64,000 bases of DNA, taken from NCBI RefSeq assembly GCF_000149955.1, contig NC_030995.1, positions 682,001 to 746,000 on the forward strand, given 5' to 3'. A program made the position numbers and the translations under genes. Source of the DNA: Fusarium oxysporum f. sp. lycopersici 4287. Taxonomy: Eukaryota > Ascomycota > Sordariomycetes > Hypocreales > Nectriaceae. Under the pieces are notes generated by a model. It was not told the DNA's origin and searched no databases. It saw nothing but the letters and a program-made list of their open reading frames with translations. How positions within the stretch are numbered: position 1 is the first letter of the stretch; each line of letters opens with the position of its first letter. Positions 11,601 through 24,838 of this stretch are shown in pieces.

Positions 11601-14600
11601 TGCGCGACACGTTTATCACTTGAGCGACCGAATGCACAGATGATAGATGATGCGAGTAAGCCGGTGCCTAAGATCTCTGACGGGCCCGTTCGCTCAGTTC
11701 CCAGCCCGACCATTTGAAGGGACCTCCGATGATGGCTGAGTTTGAAGGGATCATGATTTCTATTTCAGAGAAGACCCTGTGAACGACCTGCCGTGAGATA
11801 TGGCCTCCATGATGGTCCTCAACGCCCAAGCGCGGCACGCACAGATGGAGGCTGGAGCAATGCATTTTTCTGAAACGAAGACTTGCTTTTGGGTCTGGCT
11901 TATGACCAGTACTGAGCTTTCAACATGCTGTGAGATCGAAATGTGCCTGAACGTGACGTGCCGTGCCGTATCTGAAAACTGTGCCTCGATCCCATCGATT
12001 TAGCTCCAACATTGTCGTCATTATGCCGTTTCTTTTCCAACAACCTACCATTGAGTTGGAAGAGTGTGCCTGTACCTGTTTGAGTAGCTCGGCTCACATC
12101 ATCAGCCATGAAACCTTTGCTACCATCTCTTCTCTGCAGTGCTGACTCTGCCCTGTCTGTTGATCAAATCAATTGGCTGAAGATCGTGATCAAGCCTGCG
12201 CCACAAGAGTAATGCCTGCACCATTATTCGTATTTCCAGCCCTCGTCTATTCTGGTCTCAATGCCTCACTTTCGCTTTTCCTGCCACCTCTTTCGCTTCT
12301 CAAAGGCCTGGCCAGCCTTGAGATCAACTGACCTAACGTTTTTCATCAATTAACATTTGTGGAGTGCAGGCGCCAAAGGGTTCTTCCCGATGGGACGCCC
12401 CGTGCTGCTCCACCAGTGCCTCGAGCCCGTTGGTCTTCTCTAGCGTGTGCACTATCAACAGTAAAGTGAACTCAGAAGGTCCGAGAATCTAGGAACGGTG
12501 TATGAGTTATTAGCTTTTGGTGATCGGCATCGTCTGAGAAAAATCGTCGGTTACCAAAAAGCAAATTCTCAACAGCGGTTCCGGCATTGGAAAGGGGCCT
12601 GTGATCCTGAGGTTGAGACTCAAAGCTCGGCTGTAGAGCAGTTATGGACCCATGCTCCGTCACCGCATTGTCGGGTTCACTTTTGACGTGTTCCCCTTGT
12701 CCTGAGTGACCATGACCGACTGAGCCTTGCGTTTTTCTTGATGATCCGCCAACCGGGACCTGAGCTGGCAGTTCCGTATTGGCCGGGTTTAATGCATGCT
12801 TTTCCTTTGCGTGGAATTGGACGAATGTGGCGATATCTGTCCATCCCGAGAGCTATCGTAGTCGATCTTAGCCCGCTTGGGTTGACTGTCACAGCGGCAT
12901 CACTCATGGTGAAGTCATTGATCAGTGGTGTTACTGACACGACCATTGGACACGAAGCGCGTTGTCTTGTCGATCTATTTTGTTTTTTTTTTCATACTGT
13001 ATCCAGGACCCAGTGATGCTCATCGCAACCGATGCTCGCTCGGTGGACCGACAACAGCTTATCGTGGAGCACGGATTCAGGGACCAGCTGTTTGTAACGG
13101 GCAGGTTATTTCCAGAGCACCGGTCTCTCTCGGAGGTCTTGCTACCAGTCTTGTTTCAATGAAGCGCGCCAACTTCTTGTTTTCTCATGGCTCAGAGCTT
13201 GTCACGCCGTTTTGAACATCTAACTTCAGCCCCAGTGCTGAGGCTTGCACAAGCGCGAGTCAAAAGGTTGCCTACCCCAGATCCTTTGGCCAAGACGAGT
13301 ATCGTCCACATGGGATCGACCTGATCTGGAAGACCGCCAACCTGTATCGGTAAGGGCGTCTTTTTGTAGTCTAGGCCTGACCTTGTCGCCTCTCTGGAAC
13401 GAGTCTATCGATGGTGGGTTTGAGAAGATGGATGAAGCCTGCCACCGTAGATGGGTCGTTCGCCAAGCTTAACCTGACGATGGATACCAGTTTCTACCGT
13501 AGACACGCCGTTAGCAACGAATAGTCAATGGATATCTCAGTAGCTTGACACGTCCGTTGAGATCACTGCAGCAACATGGCATGACCCCAGCATGTTGAGA
13601 GACTGATGCTTGCTTGTCGGCTGGCGCGGTCACTTGCATGCTCCCGTCCAGCCACGCGATGAAGGCCAATAGCTTCTCGCAAGTTGCAGGGTAGATGCAG
13701 AATTATCTTGCCATAAACTGACAGGTACTGCAGTCAGTCCTTTTTGCAGTTTTCTAAATACCTGCAGTGAGTACGATTACGCTCGGATGCCGAGATGGTT
13801 ATGCCAATCATACAGCGCGGTACATTCGTTGACCTGAGCATCTCTAGCCATCGAAGATGCACACAGTCCGCAGACAACGCACAGCCTTATCGTGATCGGC
13901 GTAACTGTAAATCGACAAGCTCATGGACAATGCCAGCTGATCGTCTGGGGTTTGGGCAGCGAGCTAACTTAACGCTATGGACGGTTCCGCTTGAGCGGTG
14001 AAGCCTTCATTCGATTTTCTGTAGGGTAGATGGCGGTGAAAATGTCGGAAGCGACTGGGCATCGTGTTAGCCCTGTCTTTGTCACTGAAATAGGAAGCTT
14101 GGATAAAGAACTTGACATGCATGGTGATTAGTTACTGGGGACAATTTGATCGATGTCGATGAGATGAAAGAGGGTGTAGGGTGTAATTAGGACGATGATT
14201 CCCATGTGGCAGATGAACATTGCTTGTGGGCCAGTGTTGAGCCTCATCCACCTTAGACTTCCTAAACTGTTAACAATTTACGTTCATACAAGTTCATTTA
14301 TTGATTTTCGTGAATATGATATGTGACACATGTATCAGAACTATATTTGATGTGACTGTAACTGCAACTCAGATATGTATGCTCTCAGTATTGATCTGTC
14401 AGTGCATGGACTGTTAAGGGGGTTGATGGCCGCGGGATGCTGCACATCAACACCAACAAAGAAATTGCAAAACGTTGCCTCTTTAAGTGGCTTACGCCAA
14501 TGAAGCGACCATCTAATCTGAGTTGTGAGCAGTAGTGATTTTCAATAACTTGTTCTATATGATATGGGCTCCATCCTCATGGCAAACATCATCGATGATG

Positions 14601-15437
14601 TATACAGCATGGGTTGTTTGATATGATGTTGCTGAACCAGCTGCAGCAACTCACTTACTCAAATACACAGCAAAATATTCGAAAGGATGATTTTACCTCT
14701 TCTGCTTCTCTTACCTTCTCCTTACTTACTTCCAACTATACAGGAGGTTATCTACCTAGGTAGTTGTTCAACTTCACCTAACAGTAGTTTCAACACTTAG
14801 ACCCCTATAACAGGCCGACACAACAGTGGTTAAAAACAGAAAAGGTTTGTACTCAAAGGGAGGAAGTGCAAGGTATACTTGATAAGAATTGCCCAGTCAA
14901 AATGTAGACTTGCGAGACTTGAAAGTGCGTGCTTCAGGTTGTAGTATCAACCTGAGGCAGGAAGAGCAAACAGGCACTCCCCAAACACTGCCACTACCCG
15001 CCTGCAAGCTATTGTTCATTATTGATAACTGAGGAGAGTGATTCACTGCCACTGAAGCCGCTGCGAGAGCCTCCACTACCAATAAATATCTCCTAAGCGC
15101 ACGAGCCTCGCACCTTCCTTCCTCCTCATCACTCAACCCTCAACAATATCGGATCTCTTACTTTGATCCGACATCAGCCTTACAAAAGGGTCCCTTATTC
15201 TACTATTTCATTTGTTTTCAACACCAGCAACTGAGGTTGCTGAATTCGCCGAGTGTCAGTTTGTTATTTGCTGACCTGAAGCAGTCAACAGGAGCGCATA
15301 CAACCCAAACATCCTTCTAACACTCTTCTATCATTTCCCCACTCGCAGCTGAAATCATCCGCAAACACAGAAGACATCTCATCTGCACTGGGACCTCAAG
15401 TTGAATCTTCTTCTATTACCTCCTTTCACGAATCGCC

Positions 15438-17026
15438 ATGCCCAGCAACGACAACAAAGGAGGCTACAAGCCGTGAGTTTGTCCATCAACATCAGAATTA
15501 AACAAAGCTAAAAGAAGTTATATATAGTAAAGCCTACGAGGCTGCGCCAACTCAGTAACATCAACCCTTATCCTGTATGTCTTCGTGCTTGACTTGCTAA
15601 TCTCGCCAGGTTTCGTTGCGCTTCAGGTAACGAGTGGAAGCCCTTGAACATGTTCTCCAAGGCCCAACAGAGGAACACCCGCTTCTTGATAGACTCCGGT
15701 AGAAAGGTTGATCCTGAAAACACCGGAATGATCTGCAAGGAACATAACTCAACTCCCGCTTTGGAGCATGGGTGCGTCGGCTGCGACCGAACACTCCCAT
15801 ATGATGCCTTCTCCCTGAACCAGCGCAGACTTGAGGATTGGGTAAGGACTTTTCTGAGCTGTGGTGTCAATATCTAGCTAACGTGAAACAGCGATGTCTT
15901 CAATGTGTCGCATGGGATACAGTCGCAGAGCCCTCAGTGGTTCCGATCCCCAAAGCTACGGGTCATGTCTCCGTAGAGGAAGAAGAGATGATGAGTCAAG
16001 GTTACCTTGCGCCTGTCGAGGTTGCCCAGTTCTTCGATGAAGATGATCTCCCTGGAGTAAGCAATAGACATAAGGAGATCGAACGGAATCAATAACATCA
16101 GACAGGCACCTATCACTTCACCTGAGTCACTTGGCTTAGACCCAAACAACGAAGACGACAACAAAGTCTTCAACGAAGTCGTCCGAGGCTCATCCCAGAC
16201 GATTCACTCTTCTACGACTCGAAATTTCGCGTCCACGACATCCAGTGTTGCTGGCGATAACATGTCAACAACTTCTAGCCGTGCTACACTCCCCCCTCAT
16301 CTCCAGAGACTGCTGCCAGAGCGTCTCGCAAGCCTGTCTATTGACGAAGACTCTGTATCCTCGAGCTCAAAGGTTGTTCTTCCGCAAGTGTCTCAAATGG
16401 CAAGCGATTTCCCTCCCCACCTTCGCGGCCTGAAAATAGCCCAGCGAGCTGCCACCTCAAGCACCACCGGTAGTGTTTCGACTGCAACAACTCTCCGCAA
16501 GGACCAGGAGGAGGCGGCTGCCGCCCGCAAGATCACCTTCAACGCTTGGGACCCTATGGGCCAGAGGCACACTGCGTCCAAGAACCCCACCGTCATGTCC
16601 AGCTCGGCATCCGAAGTATCAACTACCGAAGAAAGCGACCAGGGTGCTAAGATCGCAGACGGCTGGGACGACATCCCTCCTATGAAGGAGGCCTCAACCC
16701 GACGTGAGGACAAGTGGGGGAACGGAAAGCAAGTAAGTATACTGAATCAATAAGGCTTTGATCTCAGACTAACACTTGATACAGAACCGTATCTCACAAG
16801 CCGATCTCAGAAGGCAGCAACAGGCCAACTTCCACACCAACAACAAGTGGAAGAAGATAAACGATGTAGGTGCACTCATGGCAAGCAATGACTTATTATC
16901 TGACTCTTTCTTTAGCGCTACTTCACTCAGCCTAACATCATGGACCAAGCTGAGGACTCACCCGGGCGCCAGCGATCCGGCCACTCCATGCAGAGTCGCA
17001 ACATGTTTGACGCCCTGAGCAACTAG
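15438..17026 (+). CDS. stc1: Stc1-domain zinc-binding protein
   Basis: Six exons (15438-15472, 15610-15841, 15892-16056, 16106-16732, 16785-16865, 16916-17026) encode about 416 residues. The N-terminal 95 residues match the Stc1 domain: a first Cys (15), a FSK motif (27-29), C54-x2-H57, C67-x2-C70, FSxNQRR (79-85) and C91-x2-C94, a treble of zinc-binding pairs. In fission yeast Stc1 links the RNAi effector complex to the Clr4 methyltransferase complex at heterochromatin. The role in filamentous fungi is inferred from the domain only. The rest is Ser/Thr-rich and low complexity, with two PPHLQRLLPERL-like / PPHLRGLK segments and a basic Gln-rich stretch near the end. The ATG at 15438 was chosen because the short first exon splices in frame (CC|G) to the zinc domain. 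All introns have GT-AG ends; several show a CTAAC-like branch site. Confidence 0.78.
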
Positions 17027-18273
17027 AAGAAGGCCGTTATGCAGCACAACCCAGATTTGTTTCTTTGACTGAGACCTCCGACTAGTCTCTTTAGTCTCTT
17101 TCTTTTTTTTTTTTTGTCTTGTTTTTGCGATCGCCATGGGATAGGGGAAATGGTTGCTTTATTCGCCCTCACAACAGCTCAGACTTGAGCCATTTCGTTG
17201 AATGAGAGGCATGATGGAAATGGAAGTGGACGGAAACGATTGAGGCTAGCAACCCCCTGCCCAAGAACTGGTAGAAAAGCTTAGTGAATTGACTTGTGTT
17301 GCATTACCTACGTTGAATCTCATGTGTTGTCACGTCAGAAAGTTGAGGAATCCTTTTCAGCATGGAATCAGATGGTACTTATCCCGACCACAGTTATAGG
17401 AGTCGCTGCAAAATCGAGTAACCAGAAAAACAAAGTGCAAATGATATTTCCTACCCATGACCGAGACTCCCGTAGAAGTATTTTTGTTCCATATACATGC
17501 TTGCATGTCCTGTCAACAAGACAGCCTCCCATAATATCGATCGTCACCATCTTCTTCTTCCCCCTCATACCCACCCAATGCATCATACAATGTGCCCTCA
17601 TCGCTGGATAAAACGATGTTCCTCTTCCTCCCATCTGTAAGTGGGAGGGATCTTTACCTAGAATATAATGATAACCAAACGTAGCTCGAATGGTGTTTAT
17701 TGTCCAAACATGCGTGCAACGGCACGCTTTGTAAGACTGTAGAGATTCCCAACATTGGTTTTTAGACTGGCCTCCATGGAGAGCGGTCCCTCGGGTTGTG
17801 TGAACCACATGGTGCGATGTTCTGGTGTAGTAGGATCTTCGTCCCTCGAATCGACTAGTCTCTTTCCTCCTCTTTCGAATATCCAAGTGAGCTGTGCGTT
17901 CCTATTGGCGTGGTATAGCTGCGGGCATATCGTGGACGGCCTCGTAATCGTCATCGTCTGATCCTTCTTGTTGCTCTTCCTCTTATTGTTTCTTGTAGTA
18001 GTTGCTGATATAGTAGTATCACGATATATTTTCGTCTGTGTTTTGCTCCGGCGCACGGATCTCCCGCGGGCGACGATAATTCCCTTTTTGTAAGAAAAAA
18101 ACCCATTAGACTTCCTGTGGACTGGTATAGTTGCTTCGTGGTGGCGCGTTGACCACCGCCTCGGCATCGCCCACCTGTTTCCGTTCCGATATCTCGCGGC
18201 TTCGGCCTTGTAGTCGTTTGCGAAGAACCCAGGGGGGAACCTGTAGGTTCTGTGCGCCGGCGCTATGTAATTG
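17027..18273. other. convergent intergenic region
   Basis: This holds the 3' flanks of the Stc1-domain gene (plus) and the mitochondrial kinase gene (minus). A short acidic minus-strand frame ending in an EEQQEGSDDDDYE-like stretch (about 17905-17985) lacks an ATG and is preceded by a stop, so I do not call it. Nothing else is recognisable. Confidence 0.5.
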
Positions 18274-19789
18274 CTATTGCAGAGGTTCGGAGGATGATGA
18301 AAGACGGTTCAGGTGGAGGTAGACATCGGTGCCGTATCTGTGAAAGAAATGTTAGTGACGGATTTGTTCATAATCGGAATAGGCGTGTTTGTTCAGGCGG
18401 GTTAGAAGTATGTTTGTTTAACACTTACCCTTCCATACTGATGAGTTTCAAGTCACCGCCGAAGTAGCGCGCGTATAAACGTGAGATGGGTAAACCATAT
18501 CCAAAACCAGCCATCGGGGCCTTGAAGTCGCTCTTATCGAAATCAGGATCTAAGCTTGGTGTGCGATCGACAGTGGTGTACATGTAAGTCCAAACGAGAG
18601 GGATAGCGCTTCGAGGGATACCACCGCCTTCGTCAGAGATTTTGATGGTGATATCTTCCTTGCCTTCGGCAACAATAACCTTTGTAACGGGGAAAGCTTG
18701 CTTCTCCATACCATGGGTTTCGACAACGGCGCGCAGAGAGTTCTTAAGGGTCTCGAAGAGCATGTGCGACAGATGACCGGGAACGTACATAAAGTTCAGG
18801 TTGGGGTTGCAAACGAGTTGGACCTTGGGAGCTTCGAAAAGACCATAGTGATCCTCACAGACAAATCGGGCGTTCTCAATGGCTTCCTGGGCGAGATCTT
18901 GGACATTGGTCTTGGTACAAATAATACCGACATAAGTGGGGTCGCGATGATGGCTCTGGTCTGTCAATGCGATGTGCTGGCCGATAAGCATGCGGATACC
19001 GATACGGGACATGTAGAAGCGGTCGAGGAAGGACTGGATGGTGCTGTCAATCTGCATGCGCTGGCGACGGCGCTTGTATTCGAGGATGCCTTGAGCCATT
19101 GTGGTAACGACGCCATCGTGACGGCGCTTGATGTGGTGCAGAGTCTGAGCGAAACGTTGGTTGTACAGGTGAAGATCGGCGGGCCAGTCGCTTGAGTCGT
19201 CAACAATAGCAAAGTACCGGCGCGCAGAGGCCTTGGCTTTGCCATTGTCGTTCTGAAGACCACCCCAACCGTCGGCTTCGCCCTCGTCGATAGAGGGATT
19301 AGGGGTTGCGGCAGGAAGGCGGAAAGCATTGCGACCGATAGCTTTGCTAGGTTTCATGAGGCGGTTTCGGATATCCGAGGGTAACTGTGGCCGAGGTAGC
19401 TGTGTGATTTCCTACCGGTCGAGTTAATACTGCGGGTTTTGGCAATTGACTTCAATGACGCATACCTCGAACGATTGGGCGTACCAATCTTTGACTTTAA
19501 TGACAGAGGGCATCTCATTAAGGCCATCTGGGAGCTCGTCGAGCTCTTGCACGCGATGAGCTAGACGGATTGGAAGCTCCTCGGCTAAGAACTGAGAAGC
19601 TCGGAATAGGGTTCCTTTCGCAGCCCAAAGTCAATAACTGTGCTCAATGGACACGTGAATGAACAAAAACATACCGACTGAGGGTTTCTCGCCAAACTGG
19701 ACCATCTGGCGCAAGCTGACACCAGTGGCGGGAAACCGAGCATAGTGACGGATAGTATCCATCAGACGCTCTGAAGCTTTCCACGACAT
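18274..19789 (-). CDS. pyruvate dehydrogenase kinase family protein, mitochondrial
   Basis: Four exons (19789-19675, 19614-19466, 19411-18429, 18337-18274) encode about 436 residues. This is a mitochondrial protein kinase of the PDK/BCKDK family, which phosphorylates and inactivates the pyruvate (or branched-chain ketoacid) dehydrogenase E1 alpha subunit. It carries the family N-terminal four-helix domain (YARFPATGVSLRQMVQFG near the start) and a GHKL ATPase domain. The ATPase domain shows the N-box (ETLKNSLRA), G1 box (DEGGG) and G2 box (GFGYGLP). The last 20-codon exon supplies the conserved YGTDVYLHL ending. Length is normal for the family. I did not resolve PKP1-type from PKP2-type. It is divergent from the coiled-coil gene at 22357, with 2.5 kb between. 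Confidence 0.9.
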
Positions 19790-22356
19790 GATGGGCAACC
19801 GTGGGTCGAATCAGAGAGCAAAAAAAGGTGAGAGACTAGAGCGTGACGATGCCGTAGAAAGAGAAATCGGACTCGGAGGCAGGCTCGGACGGACGGAGGG
19901 AGAGACCGGGTTCCCGCTGCGGAAGAGCGTCCGAGGAAGTTGAAAGGTCGGAGGATAAGCTCACGGCGTCGTCATTGAAGAGTCAAGACGAGAGAAGTCG
20001 AGCGACTGTATCGTCCGAGAGAATTGGCGAGTGAGGAAAAGAAAGAAAGGACGATGTGAGTCGAGGATAAGATATGGAGAGTGGAAGAGCAGAGCAGAGT
20101 AGAGTATCAATGATGGTGGCCCCGCGAATGGAACGAGAGGCGTGCAAATAGCGGGAGAAGCCGAGGCAGTGGCCGGAGAGTGGAGGTACGTAGATGCTAT
20201 TCGTCGGTTGGTCTCTATCTTGTGCCTTCAACGACGGAGAATTTAAAAAACAATGCTATTACAGTGTCGCGTGAGACAAACCAGACGCGCACATGAAAAT
20301 GGAACAACTCGGAGGAGAGTTTAGAAAAGAGACGAGCCAAGGTGGAAGAAGACGGAAGTGCTCGGACGGAACTGAATGAGCACCTAATGATGATTCCGGG
20401 GGGACCATTTCCTTCTTCACTTTAAAAACGTCATTCTAGTGGAGGAACTGTCCAATTGCTGCTATTGTAAACTGAGCCTGCACGGTTGCAAGTGGGATCA
20501 AGTATGGGGAAGTATTTCTCTAGACCAGAGGGGTAAATGGCACATGATGGAGAAGCTGCATCACATTCACGGAGACATGGAGCAACTTTTACATGCTCAA
20601 GCTTAAGACTACGGTCCAGGGGGGTTGAAAGAGTAAATCAAACATCCATTGAGTTTAATAGTCATGAATTTTCCTCAGCAAATATTCGTATCATGACTTT
20701 AAACCAGCAATTTCCAAGTGAAGCCTGTCATTTACACTTCCCCTCATCACCGCCGGTCTCCGAGCTTTAATATCGGGGTACGGACCTCTCAGCTCGGCGA
20801 AGCCCCGGGGAAGGTCAGGCCACGGAAATGGACTCGCATATAAAACAACAGACCACTCTGCTAGACTTTTCAATGGACTGTAGGGTTACGGCTATACTTT
20901 TGAGAGAGAAGGGCGTAAGACCTCGGCCTAGACCTTGGTTATGTGCTCCAAGCGGTGGTGCTACGGTAGATGTGCCAAAGCTCAGCTCTCGAAGCAAGGG
21001 TCTTTCATTCGATTAGAGTCCTACAGATTCCGAATTTGAAAAGTCTGTAGAATCGCATATGGCGGTTATTATGACATGTTATACTGGGTGTTCATACGTC
21101 AATCCTGATCTGACACCGCTTGGATCAGTATCACGAGGATCTTTGTTGCATTACATAGCCCCTGCCGGAGGAAACAAGCAAGTCCACGGGTAGAATCTCG
21201 ATTCAATGCATTATCTTCTCATCTTGGTTACCTTGACTGCAAAGAAGAGCAGCTTCCCCAGACTTTGAACCCAACTTGGTCTGGGGAGATCGCTCTCGAG
21301 TCAAACTAACTACCCCACACCTCAGCACAGGCACGCACATCATTGAACATAGGCCTGGACAGGGAGTGCCTGACTAGATGAGGGTTATCGAGTCCTTATA
21401 TAGAGCCTCTACATGATCAAGCCAGTGTTGTTTTGATGTTTGTGAAGACTTATAGTTCATGCATGCGCTTTCATGTGCTTCCACGATCGAGAACTGACCG
21501 AGTCACGTGATGCACCGTTTGCGATGTTCCTCGTTGAAAAGGGCTGAGACAGAAGCATCATTGATGCCAGCAGCAAAGAAAAAAGGCGCATCGTTCTGAA
21601 ACCTACCATAGTATGACTGACAACTCAACGAGAGACATTCAGTTGGGCGTCTAAAACTGAGCTGTAAGAATGACCAACACGTGAAAAGATGACGTATCTT
21701 GATTTCAATATTGTCTGATTGGACCGGACAAAATATGGGTCAGTTCCATCTCCCGTCCCATCATGGCCACAATTCCCCGCCTCAAAGACTAGGAAAATGT
21801 TACTGTTACCATACTCGGCCAAAGTCAAACCAACGGCGCCCGCGTCGAAGTCAAACTGGAGATTTGGTGGCTTCTCTTTATAGTTGAATTTCTATTGATA
21901 ACTAGAGTTCATCATCTCTTTGTCGCTTCTTTCTCGAGTACTTTCGCTTGTTCTTCCGCCCCCCTTTCTTGCCTGGGTCTCCTCCCTGCACTGCGGCCCA
22001 CGCGGGGCCCTTAATTTTTCTTTGCTGGTCAAGCCCGGTTATTGTTGGTGGACGTCCGGCCTGGCCCTGCGACTGTGGACGTGTCCAGCCTCCCAGGGCG
22101 AGTCCAGTCGAGTCGGTGAAGCTGGGATCGCTTTCAAGTGCTCCACTCTTGAACACGTCGTTGGCGTTGGTCTCCTTTAGGCGATTTGAAGCTCTCAAAA
22201 GGTAAAGAGTTCGCATTAGACGTGAGACGCGAGGTTGGTGCCGCTATCTTTGACGTCCCGTACCTTACCTTGCCGTTGCCCGAGGTGCTACCACCGCAGA
22301 AAATCAACATAAACACACCACTTTACATCAGATCTATCCGTATCGACCAACAAATC
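19790..22356. other. divergent intergenic region, 2.6 kb
   Basis: This separates the divergent PDK-family and coiled-coil genes. No coding frame is convincing. A perfect TCACGTGA palindrome lies at 21503-21510, the type of E-box bound by bHLH factors such as Cbf1/CPF1; its use here is unknown. The last 170 bp before 22357 remain open in the frame of the next gene and could extend it by 57 codons from an ATG at 22186. Confidence 0.5.
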
Positions 22357-23648
22357 ATGGATCTCGCTGCTATAGACGAGGATACCGCTGCTGTTCTCGC
22401 TGCAGCTGCAGCTGAGGCTGACGAGGCGTCTGCAGTCTCGGATCAGCAATTCATCTTCTCGACGCCGGATCGAAAACAACCTCTCTCAAATTCATCATCT
22501 ACCGCCACTACACCAGCCACCAATTATTTCTCTTACGGAAACCTCAGCAACGGTTATCGCAATGAATTTCGCAACCGATATCACGACGACAATGACTCTG
22601 CCCCGGACCAAGACATTCCCGGATTGAGGACGCCTTCATTACTCTCCAGTCCGAGTGTGGCTTCAAGTCTCGGATTCTCCACAGGACGGGTGAGTCCTCA
22701 CAAGAGGGACATCTCTGGCCACTCAAGACTATCTTCAATAAACGATTCACCAAACAACACTTCTCCCTCTGTTCGTCGGACCCACCGGCCACGAAATAGT
22801 CGCGATGTTTTGGCGCAGAGGTTGAGTCAGCTCGCGCATGAGCTTACTTCAGGCGACGATGATTTACTCGACGATAGTGGCGTCGACATTCTCACCGCGC
22901 AACTGGATCAGCTGGAGGGCACAAAGATGCTTAAGAAGACCGTCTCATTTTCGTTACCTTCCACACCATCACCGCGGCAGGCTCATCAACGATTGAGTCT
23001 GGATATGTGCAGCCCTGGTGAATCCATTTTCAGCACACCAGGTTCCGCGTTCAAGACACGGTTCTCAGATTTGGGAGCATCACTTAGAAGGGATCCTGAG
23101 CCAGAACCGGAACCAGAGCCGGAACCTCCGGCCAACATGGGGATGACTGTTGCTCAGGCCAAGAAGGTTATTCAGGAAGTTACTCAGCTCAACGAGGAGA
23201 TGTCACAATTGGTCACAAATCTCAAGGCTCGACAAGAAGAGTCTGATGTACGTTTTTGTTTTCTCCGTTCGACTATCCATATACTTACATATCCCGCAGC
23301 ATATCCAAGGTCTGCTCATCGAGCGTGCCGAACGTGCTGCTCAGCGCATTATCTTTCTTCAAAACCGAATAGCTCATCTGCAAGTTTACCTACGACCCTT
23401 TTCTCAACACCTTTCTAACAAACAACAGCGAACAAGAATTGCGCGAAAATGACGATGAACTTCAGTATCTCCGCATCTGCCTTAAAGCCGTGGAGATTCA
23501 AATGCCAGCACATCCAGACAAGGAACTTCAAAGATGCATATCCTCATTCAAAAAGGATTACCAAGCCCTAAAACGAAAACGTGTCAATCGCTCCAGCATC
23601 GCAAGTCTCTCTAGTCTCGGTTCTCCATATCCCGGCTCTCCGGCATGA
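22357..23648 (+). CDS. uncharacterised coiled-coil protein
   Basis: Three exons (22357-23247, 23300-23379, 23429-23648) encode about 396 residues. I do not recognise the family. The first 240 residues are Ser/Thr/Pro-rich and probably disordered. A (PE)n run follows near residues 247-258. The C-terminal third looks like a coiled coil: VIQEVTQLNEEMSQLV, then IERAERAAQRIIFLQNRIAHLEQEL, and it ends in a basic KRKR segment. This layout would suit a cytoskeletal or scaffold protein, but that is a guess. The first intron is GT-AG. The second starts with GC: only the donor GCAAGT at 23380 joined to the AG at 23427-23428 keeps the heptad-rich frame open (CT|C), whereas the nearby GT donor gives a stop within eight codons. 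An in-frame ATG at 22186 is an alternative start. Confidence 0.75.
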
Positions 23649-24838
23649 CATCCGGCTCTCTTAGTTTGCGGACAATAAACACCCATGCGCAACACTCACG
23701 AATTACGATATTCATCTCTCTCATCATCGCGCCGACTCACGCCTTTACGCTTTATGACGTTTCGCTTCCTCTCATACGAAATCGTTCTTATCGTCACATC
23801 CTACAAAGTCACAATTAAAGTAATGGCTTTCACCACAATTACGTACTGCTCATGCAGCACATCGCGCTATCGTTCACATCAGATACCCTTTCCCGAAGCA
23901 AGCACTGTTGTGTTTTCTCAAATTTGCATAAAATTGGTGCATTACGGCTTAGCGATCGTTCTTGACATTTGGCAGCAATGCCCTCAAAATATATTAATGG
24001 CACGGTGTTGATGGAACTCCATGTCTGGCTTACTTGCATTATTAGTGTCGGGTTTTTACTGTTTAACAACTCATGATATCAGGCATGAAAAGGGTCATAA
24101 GTTTACTCTAGAAGATAGGATCAATGACATGGCTGTCTAAGTTAACATAGTAGAAATACCTATTGTAGAAGCATCACGCTATGGACTGATGATAGTGCTC
24201 GACTATTGAGACACACTCTCGTTAAGCGGCATCCCATATCAATGGACCATCGCCGCCGGCTCTTGGTCTTTGCATTCCTGTACCCATCAAGGTCAACCGT
24301 TGATTATATTCAAGAACACGTACACATAAGAAAGCAGTATCACCGTCCCGCTTCCTCGTAGAGCACAGCACTCCTTTGAGCCGCAACATATATCAGCTCG
24401 CACGAGACACAACTTGCCACAAACTATCGATCTTTAGATAACACAAGCAGTCAGACCACGTGGCTGTAAACCGTAGTAGAAAAAATTCTTCTGAAACGAT
24501 CATCGGAGGGACAGAGCACAAAGTAAACGTGCAACGCGTGGTATTTCCTGACTAGAGCCTCGTTGTTCCACACCAAAAGATCATCGTACACTGTTCAAAC
24601 CACCCAAAGATGGAGAAAGAATAACTAATTAATATGAAAATGTTGGTCATGCATGTCGTCAATTTGTCATGTGAAGTCGTTAAATCCACCCAGAATTCCA
24701 GAGAAATGAAAAAAGGAAAAGGAGAAGATCCAGTCCTTCCGCAGAAAGGGTCCAATGACTTTTTACATACAAAAAACCTCCCAAAATTAGAAAAAGAAAA
24801 ATAAAATAAAAAAGATATTCATGAAGATTTTTTGCTTT
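23649..24838. other. convergent intergenic region, no gene seen
   Basis: This contains the 3' flanks of the coiled-coil gene and the DUF7514 gene. It is AT-rich toward its right end. No coding, RNA or repeat feature is recognisable. Confidence 0.6.

Larger units (their letters stand above)
6392..15437. other. 9-kb region without a recognisable gene
   Basis: This is the largest gap in the window, lying between the kinase start and the Stc1-domain gene. Many open frames exist on both strands, the longest 244 codons (10339-11073, plus). None shows a known domain, convincing composition or a coherent set of splice sites. It contains two short tandem repeats (7038-7067 and 8610-8641). It could hold long promoters for the two flanking divergent genes, a long 5' UTR, a non-coding transcript or lineage-specific genes that I cannot recognise. 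Confidence 0.5.

Noticed and set aside
17905..17985. Acidic minus-strand segment resembling a protein C-terminus (EEQQEGSDDDDYE...)
   Set aside because: It has no ATG, an in-frame stop lies directly upstream and no matching upstream exon could be found; low-complexity codons can give such runs by chance.
17697..18167. 156-codon minus-strand open frame downstream of the PDK-family gene
   Set aside because: It has no domain, is Arg/Thr-rich and overlaps the likely 3' UTRs of two convergent genes.
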